DNA of 64,000 nucleotides from Cohnella sp. OV330 (lineage in GTDB: Bacteria; Bacillota; Bacilli; Paenibacillales; Paenibacillaceae), in NCBI RefSeq assembly GCF_900112065.1, contig NZ_FOKE01000007.1, positions 186,001 to 250,000 of the forward strand, written 5' to 3'. Below, one piece after another: positions 1 to 7,967 of the stretch (position 1 is its first letter; each line of letters begins with the position of its first letter). The notes beneath the pieces are model-generated. The model had not been told where the DNA came from. It saw only the letters and a program-made list of their open reading frames with translations, and ran no database searches. The translations under genes were made by a program, and so were the position numbers.

Positions 1-1
1 C

Positions 2-67
2 GAGCGCAAGAAGCAAGGCCATCGCCAACCGTACACCAAGGTGACGATCGAGAGCATCCAGGCTTAA
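2..67 (+). CDS. rplU: 50S ribosomal protein L21, C-terminal end (partial)
   Basis: The window opens inside a reading frame that gives 21 C-terminal residues (ERKKQGHRQPYTKVTIESIQ plus A) and a TAA stop. The HRQPYTKVTIESI ending is typical of bacterial L21, a 23S rRNA-binding protein of the large subunit. The Prp protease gene starts 10 bp later and L27 follows, which is the standard L21-Prp-L27 order of Firmicutes. The start and the upstream autoregulatory leader lie outside the window. Confidence 0.9.
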   Translation, partial: ERKKQGHRQPYTKVTIESIQA

Positions 68-77
68 GAGGCGCAGG

Positions 78-395
78 ATGATCAAGATCGACATTCGCCG
101 CGACGAGCGGCAGCGGATCAAGTCCTTCGAAGTATCCGGCCATGCGGGATACGACGATCCGGGTAAGGATATCGTTTGCGCGGGCGTGTCGGCCGTTACG
201 GTCGGCGCGGTCAACGCGATCGAACGCCTGACCGGCATCGTGCCGAAGGCTAAGGTGAAGTCGGGCTTTCTCTCCGCGGACATGCCGCCCGAGGGCATCG
301 ATTCAGACCGCGTCCAGCTTCTGCTGGAGGGGATGGTCGTCGCGCTCGAGGACATCGCGGAGGAATACGCGAAGCACGTTCGGATCAAGCAATAA
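78..395 (+). CDS. prp: ribosomal-processing cysteine protease Prp
   Basis: This 105-residue protein belongs to the Prp (YsxB) family. It cuts the N-terminal extension off ribosomal protein L27 in Firmicutes. The family's catalytic histidine and cysteine are visible as H22 (SGHAGYDDPGKD) and C34 (DIVCAGVSA). It lies between rplU and rpmA, its own substrate gene, 25 bp upstream of the latter, so enzyme and substrate are co-transcribed. The start has a GAGGCGCAGG-type ribosome binding region. The identification is firm because of the motif pair and the position. Confidence 0.93.
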   Translation: MIKIDIRRDERQRIKSFEVSGHAGYDDPGKDIVCAGVSAVTVGAVNAIERLTGIVPKAKVKSGFLSADMPPEGIDSDRVQLLLEGMVVALEDIAEEYAKHVRIKQ

Positions 396-420
396 TTAAG
401 CACAGAAGGAGGTTGACACC

Positions 421-729
421 ATGTTGAAGCTCAATCTTCAGCTCTTCGCTTCGAAGAAGGGCGTAGGTTCCACGAAGAACGGACGCGATAGCCAATCCAA
501 GCGTCTGGGCGCGAAGCGCGCCGACGGCCAAGCCGTTACCGGCGGCACGATCCTCGTTCGCCAACGCGGCACGAAGATCCACCCGGGCAACAACGTCGGC
601 ATCGGCAAGGACGATACGCTGTTCGCTCTTGTCGAAGGCGTCGTGAAGTTCGAGCGCTGGGGACGCGATCGCAAGAAAGTTAGCGTCTATCCGGCTCCGG
701 TGGCGCCCGTCGCCGCCGCACTTGAATAA
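421..729 (+). CDS. rpmA: 50S ribosomal protein L27 with cleavable N-terminal extension
   Basis: L27 is 102 residues here and sits at the peptidyl-transferase centre of the ribosome. The first nine residues, MLKLNLQLF, are the Firmicute-type extension that Prp removes before ASKKGVGSTKNGRD, so the mature protein would start near A10. The body (GQAVTGGTILVRQRGTKIHPG) is typical. An AGAAGGAGG ribosome binding site lies 8 to 9 bp upstream of ATG. A strong hairpin with a T-run follows and closes the L21-Prp-L27 operon. Confidence 0.97.
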   Translation: MLKLNLQLFASKKGVGSTKNGRDSQSKRLGAKRADGQAVTGGTILVRQRGTKIHPGNNVGIGKDDTLFALVEGVVKFERWGRDRKKVSVYPAPVAPVAAALE

Positions 730-740
730 TCGACATCCAG

Positions 741-773
741 AACCCCGGCCGCGCGTAGTGGCCGGGGTTTTTG
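741..773 (+). terminator. rho-independent terminator after rpmA
   Basis: AACCCCGGCC and GGCCGGGGTT form a stem of about ten pairs, closed by a GCGCGTAGT loop and followed by TTTTT. It separates the ribosomal protein operon from the spo0B-obg genes. Confidence 0.9.
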
Positions 774-849
774 CGTAGACGGACACGAATACGGCTTCTG
801 CCATTTACAAGGCAGCCTGCGTCGGCTGTATCCAAAGCGGGGAAAAGTA

Positions 850-1626
850 ATGATGCCTAGACAAAAAACCTACGGCTTAATGCTTGCGGCTGCGACGCTC
901 CTGATCCCGGCTTGCGCGGTCGTAGCGTGGCGGGACCGGTTGTGGCCGATCGTGCTGTTTCTCGTATGGGCGGTCGCCGCGGCCTTGGTCGCCGGCATCT
1001 TCGAGCGGCGTGCCTTCAAGCGAGAGATGGCCCGGTTGGCGGAACGCGCCTCGCGAGACATCGTCAAGTCGCGACAGGACCTCGTCGGCACGCTGAGCCA
1101 CCATCGTCACGACTGGATGAACGAGCTGCAGATTTTATACGGCTACCTGCGCATGCAAAAAATCGATAAGGCGATCGCAGTCGTGGACAGAATAAAGGAA
1201 GAGATGGAGCGCGACAGCCGAATATCGCGTCTCGGCAGTCCGGAGCTGTCCGCGTATCTGCTCTCTTTTCGGACATTCTGCGATACGATGACGCTGGATG
1301 CGCGCGTAGACGAGAGTCTCCAGGCGTCCTGCGTCGCCTCGGCGGGTCCGGAGCGCGTCTCCCGGGCCGCGATCGGCATGATCAACGCCTACCGGGTCCG
1401 CGTCTCGGCCGCTACGGCGGAGGAGAACAAGCTGCGCATCGCCTTTTCAGAAGCGGACGGCGAACTGCGAATCGAGACGTCATACGAAGGCGGCTGGTCC
1501 GCGTGGAGCAGTCTGCGCGAGGACGTATCGCAGTCGCTGCCGGACGGGGCACGGTTGTCCGCCTCGGCGGACGGGGATGGCGAAGGCGGCGCACGCAAGC
1601 TAACGGTCGTCGTGCCTTTCGAGTAA
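850..1626 (+). CDS. spo0B: Spo0B-like sporulation phosphotransferase with N-terminal membrane anchor
   Basis: The 258-residue protein carries the Spo0B alpha-helical hairpin signature HHRHDWMNELQ at residues 84-94. H87 aligns with the phosphorylated H30 of Bacillus subtilis Spo0B, which passes phosphate from Spo0F to Spo0A. The C-terminal half looks like the degenerate ATPase-like fold of the family. Unlike the roughly 190-residue soluble B. subtilis protein, it has about 80 extra N-terminal residues with two hydrophobic stretches (about 8-26 and 31-50), so it is probably membrane-anchored. Its position between rpmA and obg is the conserved position of spo0B. The function is inferred from motif and synteny. 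Confidence 0.85.
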   Translation: MMPRQKTYGLMLAAATLLIPACAVVAWRDRLWPIVLFLVWAVAAALVAGIFERRAFKREMARLAERASRDIVKSRQDLVGTLSHHRHDWMNELQILYGYLRMQKIDKAIAVVDRIKEEMERDSRISRLGSPELSAYLLSFRTFCDTMTLDARVDESLQASCVASAGPERVSRAAIGMINAYRVRVSAATAEENKLRIAFSEADGELRIETSYEGGWSAWSSLREDVSQSLPDGARLSASADGDGEGGARKLTVVVPFE

Positions 1627-1677
1627 TGCATTTTCAGATTGCCTGCTCATCGAAGCGGAAACGAGAGTGATCACAAC

Positions 1678-3021
1678 ATGTTTGTAGACAAGGCGAAAAT
1701 ATATGTCAAGGGCGGGGACGGCGGCGACGGACTCGTCGCGTTCCGCAGGGAATTGTACGTCCCGGAAGGCGGACCTGCGGGCGGCGACGGCGGTGACGGC
1801 GGCGACGTCGTGTTCCAGGTCGACGAAGGGCTTCGCACGCTCATGGACTTTAGGTACCAAAAGCACTTTAAGGCCACGCGGGGCGAAAAGGGGCGCAACA
1901 AGTCCCAGCACGGCGCCAACGCAGACGACATGATCGTACGCGTGCCTCCGGGCACGGTCGTCTTTGACGACGACACCGGCGAGATGGTCGCCGACTTGAC
2001 GCAGCATGGCCAGGCTGTCGTCATTGCGAAGGGCGGACGCGGCGGACGCGGCAATACGCGCTTCAAGAGCTCGGTCAACACCGCGCCGGCCATCGCCGAA
2101 AACGGAGAAGAGGGCCAGGAGCGTTGGGTAACGCTGGAGCTGAAGGTCATGGCGGACGTCGGCCTCGTCGGATTTCCGAGCGTCGGCAAATCCACGCTCC
2201 TGTCGGTCGTATCGGGTGCGCGTCCGAAGATCGGCGCGTATCACTTCACGACGCTGACGCCGAACCTCGGCGTCGTCGAGCTTGGCGACGACAGCAGCTT
2301 CGTCATGGCGGATCTGCCCGGCCTGATCGAAGGCGCGCATACGGGCGTAGGGTTAGGCCATGAGTTTCTGCGGCATGTTGAACGGACTCGCGTCATCGTG
2401 CATGTCGTGGATATGTCCGGCCTCGAAGGACGCGATCCTTTCGACGACTGGGTCAAGATCAACGAGGAGCTCAAGCTCTACAACCTGAAGCTGACCGAGC
2501 GTCCGCAGATCGTCGCGGCGAACAAGATGGACATGCCCGAATCCGAAGAGAACCTGGCAGCGTTCAAGGCCAAGCTCGCGGAAGTTCGTTCCGATATCGA
2601 AGTATATCCGATCTCCTCGCTTACGCGAGCCGGCGTGCCGGAGCTGCTGTACAAGACGGCCGAAGTGCTGGCGAATGCGCCCGATCCGGCAGAGCTGGCC
2701 GCGCAGGAAGCAAGAGAGGCCGAAGAGGCCGAAGGCGTCGTCTACAGGCTGGAACACCGCGAGGAAGTGCACGACTATACGATCTCCCGGGACAACGAGA
2801 CGTTCGTCGTCGAAGGCGAATCGATCGAGCGCCTCTTGAGGCGGACGCAGTTCGGCTCGTACGAAGCGGTCATGCGCTTCGCGCGCATCATGCGCAAGAT
2901 CGGGCTCGACGCGGATCTGCGCAAGCGCGGAGCCAAAAACGGCAGCATCATTCGAATCGGCGACTTCGAGTTCGAGTTTTTCGAAGGCGGCGAGCAAGAG
3001 TATTTGTACGAAGACGAATAA
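1678..3021 (+). CDS. obgE: GTPase Obg (ribosome assembly and sporulation)
   Basis: The 447-residue protein starts with the glycine-rich Obg fold (MFVDKAKIYVKGGDGGDG), followed by a G domain with Walker A GFPSVGKSTLL at about residues 165-175, the DLPGLIEGAH G3 region and NKMD G4. A C-terminal OCT domain follows at about 365-430. Obg binds the 50S subunit and (p)ppGpp, and in Bacillus it is needed for growth, Spo0A activation and the stress response. I chose the ATG at 1678 because the fold begins exactly there; an upstream in-frame start at 1639 would add an unconserved 13-residue tail. It follows spo0B directly, as in B. subtilis. Confidence 0.96.
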   Translation: MFVDKAKIYVKGGDGGDGLVAFRRELYVPEGGPAGGDGGDGGDVVFQVDEGLRTLMDFRYQKHFKATRGEKGRNKSQHGANADDMIVRVPPGTVVFDDDTGEMVADLTQHGQAVVIAKGGRGGRGNTRFKSSVNTAPAIAENGEEGQERWVTLELKVMADVGLVGFPSVGKSTLLSVVSGARPKIGAYHFTTLTPNLGVVELGDDSSFVMADLPGLIEGAHTGVGLGHEFLRHVERTRVIVHVVDMSGLEGRDPFDDWVKINEELKLYNLKLTERPQIVAANKMDMPESEENLAAFKAKLAEVRSDIEVYPISSLTRAGVPELLYKTAEVLANAPDPAELAAQEAREAEEAEGVVYRLEHREEVHDYTISRDNETFVVEGESIERLLRRTQFGSYEAVMRFARIMRKIGLDADLRKRGAKNGSIIRIGDFEFEFFEGGEQEYLYEDE

Positions 3022-3056
3022 GCGCTTGGCGGCCCCTCGAACAGCGCCTGGCACGG

Positions 3057-3107
3057 AGCCTTATCGCCAGCCGGCATTCGCGCGGCGGGAAGATAAGGCT
3101 TTTTTTA
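3057..3107 (+). terminator. rho-independent terminator after obgE
   Basis: AGCCTTATC and GATAAGGCT form a nine-pair stem around a GC-rich loop, followed by seven T residues. It ends the spo0B-obg transcript. Confidence 0.85.
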
Positions 3108-3121
3108 ATGCCATTCGACTA

Positions 3122-3150
3122 TTGCCGCCCCGGGGTCGATCGGATATAAT
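3122..3150 (+). promoter_or_regulatory. sigma-A promoter of the pheB operon
   Basis: TTGCCG and a perfect TATAAT are separated by 17 bp. The expected transcription start lies about 35 bp upstream of the pheB ribosome binding site. It follows the obg terminator directly. Confidence 0.75.
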
Positions 3151-3193
3151 GTCCACTATACACAAACATGCGTCTTTCCTAGGAGGACGGGGA

Positions 3194-3631
3194 ATGGCGG
3201 AGCAGTATTACGCGGTACGCGAAGACTTGCTGCCCGAAGGCATGCGCAAGGCCGAGCAGGCGAAGGCGATGCTCCGGCGCGGCGAAGCGGCTACGGTGGG
3301 CGAGGCTGCCGAGCGGGCGGGCATTAGCCGCAGCGCCTTTTACAAGTACAAAGACGGCGTATATCCGCTCGACCAGGGGGCGCGGGAATCGATCGCGACG
3401 CTGTCGATCGATCTCGAGCATCGTTCGGGCATTCTGTCCAAGATGCTGGCGCTTCTCGCGGACAGCGGAGGCAACGTGCTGACGATCACGCAGTCCATCC
3501 CGCTTCAGGGATTGGCGAATGTCGTCGCAACGATCGACGCGGCGCAAATGACGGGCGGCATCGGCGAACTGGTCGAACGGCTGAAGGCGCTGGATGGCGT
3601 TCGGCGCGCGTCCGTCGTCGGACGCAGCTGA
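3194..3631 (+). CDS. pheB: ACT domain-containing protein PheB
   Basis: This 145-residue protein is of the UPF0735/PheB type. A short helix-turn-helix-like segment (TVGEAAERAGISRSAFYKYK, about residues 35-54) precedes an ACT domain (about 70-140). PheB proteins sit beside pheA or hom in Bacillales and are thought to sense an amino acid, probably phenylalanine; the exact role is not settled. I chose the ATG at 3194 because AGGAGG lies 8 bp upstream. The longer frame back to 3026 would run through the promoter and terminator. It is the first gene of the amino-acid operon. Confidence 0.88.
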   Translation: MAEQYYAVREDLLPEGMRKAEQAKAMLRRGEAATVGEAAERAGISRSAFYKYKDGVYPLDQGARESIATLSIDLEHRSGILSKMLALLADSGGNVLTITQSIPLQGLANVVATIDAAQMTGGIGELVERLKALDGVRRASVVGRS

Positions 3632-3693
3632 CGAAAGCGGTGCAGGCCATGCGAAATAAGAGCACGCAGAGCATGAAGCGGAGGAGAAAAGCT

Positions 3694-4980
3694 ATGAAGC
3701 CGGTAAAAGTTGGATTGATGGGTTTGGGCACCGTAGGCACCGGCGTCGTCCGGATCGTGGAGGGTCACCAGGCGGATCTGCAGAGCCAGGTCGCCTCGCC
3801 GATCGAGATCGCGAAGATTCTGGTCAAGGACGCGTCGAAGTCGCGCAGCGTGGCCATTGATCCCTCGAAGCTGACCGAGGATCCATGGGATCTCGTACGC
3901 GACGAGGAGATCGACATCATCGTCGAGGTCATGGGCGGCGTAGGCGCCACCAAGGAGCTGCTCCTCGAGGCGCTCGAGCGGGGCAAACATATCGTCACCG
4001 CCAACAAGGACCTGATGGCGCTGCACGGCCAAGAGATTCTGGCCAAGGCAAAGGAAAAGGGCTGCGACGTATTTTACGAAGCCAGCGTGGCTGGCGGCAT
4101 CCCGATCATCCGCACGCTCATCGAAGGCTTCTCCTCGGACCGGATCACCAAGATCATGGGCATCGTCAACGGGACGACCAACTATATCCTGACCAAGATG
4201 AGCCAGGAGGGCGCGGACTATCAGGACGTCCTGAAGGAAGCGCAGGCGCTCGGCTACGCCGAGGCCGATCCGACGTCCGACGTCGAAGGCCTCGACGCCG
4301 CGCGCAAGATGACGATCTTGTCGACGCTCGGCTTCCGCGCGAACGTGACGCTCGACGACGTGGACGTAAAAGGCATCAGCGGCGTCACGCAGGAGGACAT
4401 CCGCTACGCGCACCAGTTGGGCTGCGAGATCAAGCTGCTCGGCATCGCCGAGCGCCAGGACGACTTCATCAGCGTCAGCGTGCAGCCTACGCTCGTACGC
4501 CGCAGCCACCCGATCGCCTCCGTCAACGGCGTGTTCAACGCCGTCTACGTGCACGGCGAAGCGGTCGGCGAGACGATGTTCTACGGACCCGGCGCCGGCG
4601 AGATGCCGACGGCGACGTCCATCGTGGCCGACCTCGTGGCCGTCGTCAAGAACATGAAGCTCGGCGTCAACGGACGGCAGGCCTCCTTGTCTTACAAGGA
4701 AAAGAAACTGAAGACCGACGAGCAGATCGCTTCGAAGTACTTCATGCTGCTGCACGTCGAAGACCGGGCGGGCGTATTGATGCAGATCGCCCAGGTGTTT
4801 TCGAAATACGACGTCAGCATCGAGTCCGTCATGCAGCCCGTCACGCCGGACCAGCAGGGCGCTCAGTTGATCATCTCCACGCACGCGGCCGACAAGGCTT
4901 CGATGAAGGCCGTCCAAAAGGCGTTCGAAGAACTGCCGGCAGTCAAGACCATCAAGAGCGTCTACCGCGTCGAGGGCTGA
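3694..4980 (+). CDS. hom: homoserine dehydrogenase
   Basis: The 428-residue enzyme reduces aspartate semialdehyde to homoserine, the branch point toward threonine, isoleucine and methionine. The N-terminal NAD(P)-binding loop is GLMGLGTVGTG (about residues 6-16). The catalytic domain contains YEASVAGGIPIIRTL and GIVNGTTNYILT. A C-terminal ACT domain (about 350-428) is expected to give threonine feedback control. The start is the ATG with GGAGG 10 bp upstream; the frame extends upstream to 3640 without conserved sequence. It is followed after 45 bp by thrB, the next step for threonine. Confidence 0.95.
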   Translation: MKPVKVGLMGLGTVGTGVVRIVEGHQADLQSQVASPIEIAKILVKDASKSRSVAIDPSKLTEDPWDLVRDEEIDIIVEVMGGVGATKELLLEALERGKHIVTANKDLMALHGQEILAKAKEKGCDVFYEASVAGGIPIIRTLIEGFSSDRITKIMGIVNGTTNYILTKMSQEGADYQDVLKEAQALGYAEADPTSDVEGLDAARKMTILSTLGFRANVTLDDVDVKGISGVTQEDIRYAHQLGCEIKLLGIAERQDDFISVSVQPTLVRRSHPIASVNGVFNAVYVHGEAVGETMFYGPGAGEMPTATSIVADLVAVVKNMKLGVNGRQASLSYKEKKLKTDEQIASKYFMLLHVEDRAGVLMQIAQVFSKYDVSIESVMQPVTPDQQGAQLIISTHAADKASMKAVQKAFEELPAVKTIKSVYRVEG

Positions 4981-5025
4981 TCAGGCAGCTGCGGCAGGGA
5001 AATCCGGAGAGGGGTAAGAAGTACA

Positions 5026-6036
5026 ATGACGGATAAGGCAACACGTCCCGCGACCGACCGCGTCGTCGTCCGCGTACCCGCCAGCACCGCGAATATCGGT
5101 CCGGGCTTCGACAGTCTGGGCATGGCGCTATCGATATACGCTTGGGTCGATCTGGCGCCGGCGGAGCGGACGGTCGTGACGCTTCACGGCGATCATCTCG
5201 AAGGCGTCGCGCGGGACAAGAGCAATCTGATCTACGAAGTCGCACAATCGGTATTCGCCAGGGCCGGGGCCCGGATTCCGGAGCTGGCGATCGGCATTCG
5301 CAGCGACATTCCGCTGACGCGCGGACTCGGCAGCAGCGCGTCGGCGATCGTCGGCGCGCTCGTGGCGGCCAATGCGCTGATCGGCGAACCGCTCTCCCAG
5401 GACGAGCTGTTCCAGATGGCGACCGCCCTTGAACGGCACCCGGACAACGTGGGCGCTTCGATCTACGGCGGCATGATCGCGGCGGCATGGGACGGGCACA
5501 GGGCCGAGGCGGTTCGGTTCGATCCGCCCGAAGCCCTTCGCTTCCTCGCGGCGATCCCGGACTTCGAGCTGGCGACCAAATCCGCCCGCGGCGTTCTGCC
5601 ACAGCAGGTGGCTCGGGAAGACGCGGTGTTCAACGTGACGCACAGCTCGTTGCTGACGGCCGCGCTCGCGACGGGCAGGCTCGACGTGCTGCGCCATGCC
5701 CTGCGCGACAAGCTGCACCAGCCTTATCGGGCGCCGCTCATCCCAGGCATGGAGCGCGTGCTGCGCGAGGCGCCGGAACACGGAGCGCTCGGCGCGGTGC
5801 TGTCGGGCGCTGGACCGACGCTGCTCGCGCTCGCCGAAGCGGGCGCCGACGCCGAGGGGCTCGAGTCCTTCGTTCGCGAGGCGCTGGCCGAGGCCGGCGT
5901 TCAGGCGGAGCTTCGCTGGCTTAGCCCCGACCTGAACGGCCCGTCGGTCCGGCTTCTTCGTGCAGGCGACGGGGACTTCGGCGCGGCGCCTGACGCCGTG
6001 CTGCCGCCCCGGACAGGAACGGAGGTGCGGCTTTGA
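5026..6036 (+). CDS. thrB: homoserine kinase
   Basis: The 336-residue GHMP-family kinase phosphorylates homoserine for threonine synthesis. It shows the N-terminal VRVPASTANIGPGFDSLGMA motif, the phosphate-binding loop TRGLGSSASAIVGA (about residues 97-110) and the C-terminal GAVLSGAGPTLLAL segment. A GAGAGGGG ribosome binding site precedes the ATG. Its TGA stop overlaps the TTG start of pheA, so translation of the two genes is probably coupled. Confidence 0.95.
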   Translation: MTDKATRPATDRVVVRVPASTANIGPGFDSLGMALSIYAWVDLAPAERTVVTLHGDHLEGVARDKSNLIYEVAQSVFARAGARIPELAIGIRSDIPLTRGLGSSASAIVGALVAANALIGEPLSQDELFQMATALERHPDNVGASIYGGMIAAAWDGHRAEAVRFDPPEALRFLAAIPDFELATKSARGVLPQQVAREDAVFNVTHSSLLTAALATGRLDVLRHALRDKLHQPYRAPLIPGMERVLREAPEHGALGAVLSGAGPTLLALAEAGADAEGLESFVREALAEAGVQAELRWLSPDLNGPSVRLLRAGDGDFGAAPDAVLPPRTGTEVRL

Positions 6037-6929
6037 ATCGCGTACCGAGCGTGGCGGTGCTCCCGAAGGGGACGTTTTCCGACGAGGCGGCCCGCTATTT
6101 TTTCCGCGACCGGGAGGTCGATCTTCGCTATCACAAGATGATCGCGGACGTCTTCAAGTCGACGGCCGGCGGCACGACCGATTGGAGCGTCATTCCGATC
6201 GAAAATACGATCGACGGCTCCGTCAGCCTCCATACGGATTGGCTCGTGCACGAAGTGGAGCTGCCGATCCGGGCGGAGTGGGTGTTCCCCGCCGTGCAGA
6301 ATCTGGTCGGCCGGCTGAGCGAGCTGGCCGCGGACGGCGCGGAAGCCCAGGATACGGCCAACGCCTGGGATCCCGCCAAGATCGTCAAGATTTTCAGCCA
6401 TCCGGTGGCGATGGCGCAGTGCTACGAATTCATCCGCGCGCACATCCCGCACGCGGAGCTCGAGACGCTCTCGAGCACGGCCGAAGCGATCCGCACCGTG
6501 CACGACAACCCGGGGCGCGGTTGGGCCGCGATCGGCACGCGGACGGCCGCGGCGGATTACGGGTTGGACCTGCTGCAGGAGGCCGTGACCGATCACGACA
6601 ACAACTATACGCGGTTTCTGCTCGTCGGTCATCGCGTTTACGAATCGGCGGCCGCGCCAAAGCACAAGACGAGCATTCTCATCACGCTGCCCGAGGATTA
6701 TCCGGGCGCGCTTCATCAAGTGCTGTCGGCCTTTTCGTGGCGGAAGATCAACCTGTCGCGCATCGAGTCGCGTCCGACGAAGAAGAAGCTGGGCAGCTAC
6801 TACTTCTGGATCGATATCGAAATGTCGCTCGACACGGTCCTGCTTCCAGCGGCCATTGCGGAGATCGAGGCGATCGGCTGTCAGGTGCGCATTCTCGGCT
6901 CTTATCCCAGTTTCCCATTCGAAGGTTAA
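6033..6929 (+). CDS. pheA: prephenate dehydratase
   Basis: The 298-residue enzyme converts prephenate to phenylpyruvate in phenylalanine synthesis. The periplasmic-binding-protein-like catalytic part has VIPIENTIDGSVSLH and the NNYTRFLLVG segment with the catalytic threonine-arginine-phenylalanine (TRF) motif. An ACT domain (about residues 210-295, GALHQVLSAFSWRKINLSRIESRP) should bind phenylalanine for feedback inhibition. It starts at TTG, overlapping the end of thrB by 4 bp, with GGAGG 9 bp upstream. Placement after pheB, hom and thrB and before ilvE makes one amino-acid operon. Confidence 0.93.
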   Translation: MNRVPSVAVLPKGTFSDEAARYFFRDREVDLRYHKMIADVFKSTAGGTTDWSVIPIENTIDGSVSLHTDWLVHEVELPIRAEWVFPAVQNLVGRLSELAADGAEAQDTANAWDPAKIVKIFSHPVAMAQCYEFIRAHIPHAELETLSSTAEAIRTVHDNPGRGWAAIGTRTAAADYGLDLLQEAVTDHDNNYTRFLLVGHRVYESAAAPKHKTSILITLPEDYPGALHQVLSAFSWRKINLSRIESRPTKKKLGSYYFWIDIEMSLDTVLLPAAIAEIEAIGCQVRILGSYPSFPFEG

Positions 6930-6953
6930 ACATTTCCGGAGGTGTCCTTAGGC

Positions 6954-7835
6954 ATGTCTGAGCAATGGATTTATCTGAACGGGCAATACGTGAAGAAGGA
7001 AGACGCCAAAGTCTCGGTCTACGATCACGGTTTCTTGTACGGGGACGGGATCTTCGAAGGGATTCGAATTTATGACGGGAACATATTCAGATGCCGGGAA
7101 CACCTTGATAGGTTATACGATTCGGCCAAGTCGATCATGCTGAACATTCCGCTCAGCTTGACGCAAATGGAGGACGCGCTCTGCGAGACGATCCGGCGCA
7201 ACGGCCTTCGCGACGGCTACATTAGGCTCATCGTCTCTCGCGGGGCCGGCAATCTCGGACTCGATCCGCTCCGCTGCCCGGAGGCGTTCGTCGTCATTAT
7301 CGTGGAGCAGCTCGCGATCTACCCGGAGGAGGCCTACCGGGACGGCTTGCGTTCGGTATCGGTCAGCCCCCGGCGGAATCTGCCTGACGCGCTTAATCCG
7401 AAGATCAAGTCGCTGAACTACTTGAACAACATCCTGGTGAAAATCCAAGCGAATCTGGCGGGCGTGGGCGAAGCGATCATGCTCAACTCGCAAGGCTACG
7501 TGGCCGAGGGCTCGAGCGACAATATCTTTATCGTGAAAAGAGGCGTCGTCTATACGCCTCCGTGCTATATCGGCGCGCTTGAGGGCATCACTAGAGGCGC
7601 GATCATCGAGCTGTGCGCGAAGCTTGGGTTCCCGTTGCGGGAAGAGCCTTTCACGCTGCATGACGTCTATACGGCCGACGAAGTGTTTTTCACCGGGACG
7701 GCCGCCGAAGTCATCGCGGTGCGCGAAGTGGACGGACGCATCGTCGGCGAAGGCCGCGCGGGACCGGTTACCAGCCAGCTGTTGGACGAATTCCGGGGCA
7801 TCGTCACGGTCGAAGGCGTCAAAGTTTACGGATAA
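6954..7835 (+). CDS. ilvE: branched-chain amino acid aminotransferase (class IV)
   Basis: This 293-residue, PLP-dependent fold-type IV transaminase catalyses the last step of leucine, isoleucine and valine synthesis. The N-terminal DHGFLYGDGIFEGIRIY motif is typical, K152 in KIKSLNYLNN is the expected PLP lysine, and EGSSDNIFIV and GITRGAIIEL are conserved segments. D-amino-acid aminotransferase and aminodeoxychorismate lyase share the fold, so substrate range is inferred. I chose the ATG at 6954, which has GGAGG about 11 bp upstream; an in-frame GTG at 6942 overlaps that site. It closes the operon. Confidence 0.88.
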   Translation: MSEQWIYLNGQYVKKEDAKVSVYDHGFLYGDGIFEGIRIYDGNIFRCREHLDRLYDSAKSIMLNIPLSLTQMEDALCETIRRNGLRDGYIRLIVSRGAGNLGLDPLRCPEAFVVIIVEQLAIYPEEAYRDGLRSVSVSPRRNLPDALNPKIKSLNYLNNILVKIQANLAGVGEAIMLNSQGYVAEGSSDNIFIVKRGVVYTPPCYIGALEGITRGAIIELCAKLGFPLREEPFTLHDVYTADEVFFTGTAAEVIAVREVDGRIVGEGRAGPVTSQLLDEFRGIVTVEGVKVYG

Positions 7836-7846
7836 GTGCAGTCAGG

Positions 7847-7882
7847 AGACGGCGCTCGCGATGCGGGCGGCCGTCTTTTTTT
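7847..7882 (+). terminator. rho-independent terminator after ilvE
   Basis: AGACGGC and GCCGTCT form the stem, followed by seven T residues. It closes the pheB-ilvE operon. Confidence 0.88.
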
Positions 7883-7908
7883 CGTGAATTGTTACGGTTT
7901 ACAAATGC

Positions 7909-7937
7909 TTACAAAAGTGATATCATAATCATATAAA
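7909..7937 (+). promoter_or_regulatory. sigma-A promoter of the SPFH gene
   Basis: TTACAA and TATAAA are separated by 17 bp in an AT-rich island of this GC-rich window, about 30 bp upstream of the SPFH start codon. Confidence 0.65.
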
Positions 7938-7967
7938 AATAAAATCATTTCGAATGGAGAGGCCGCT

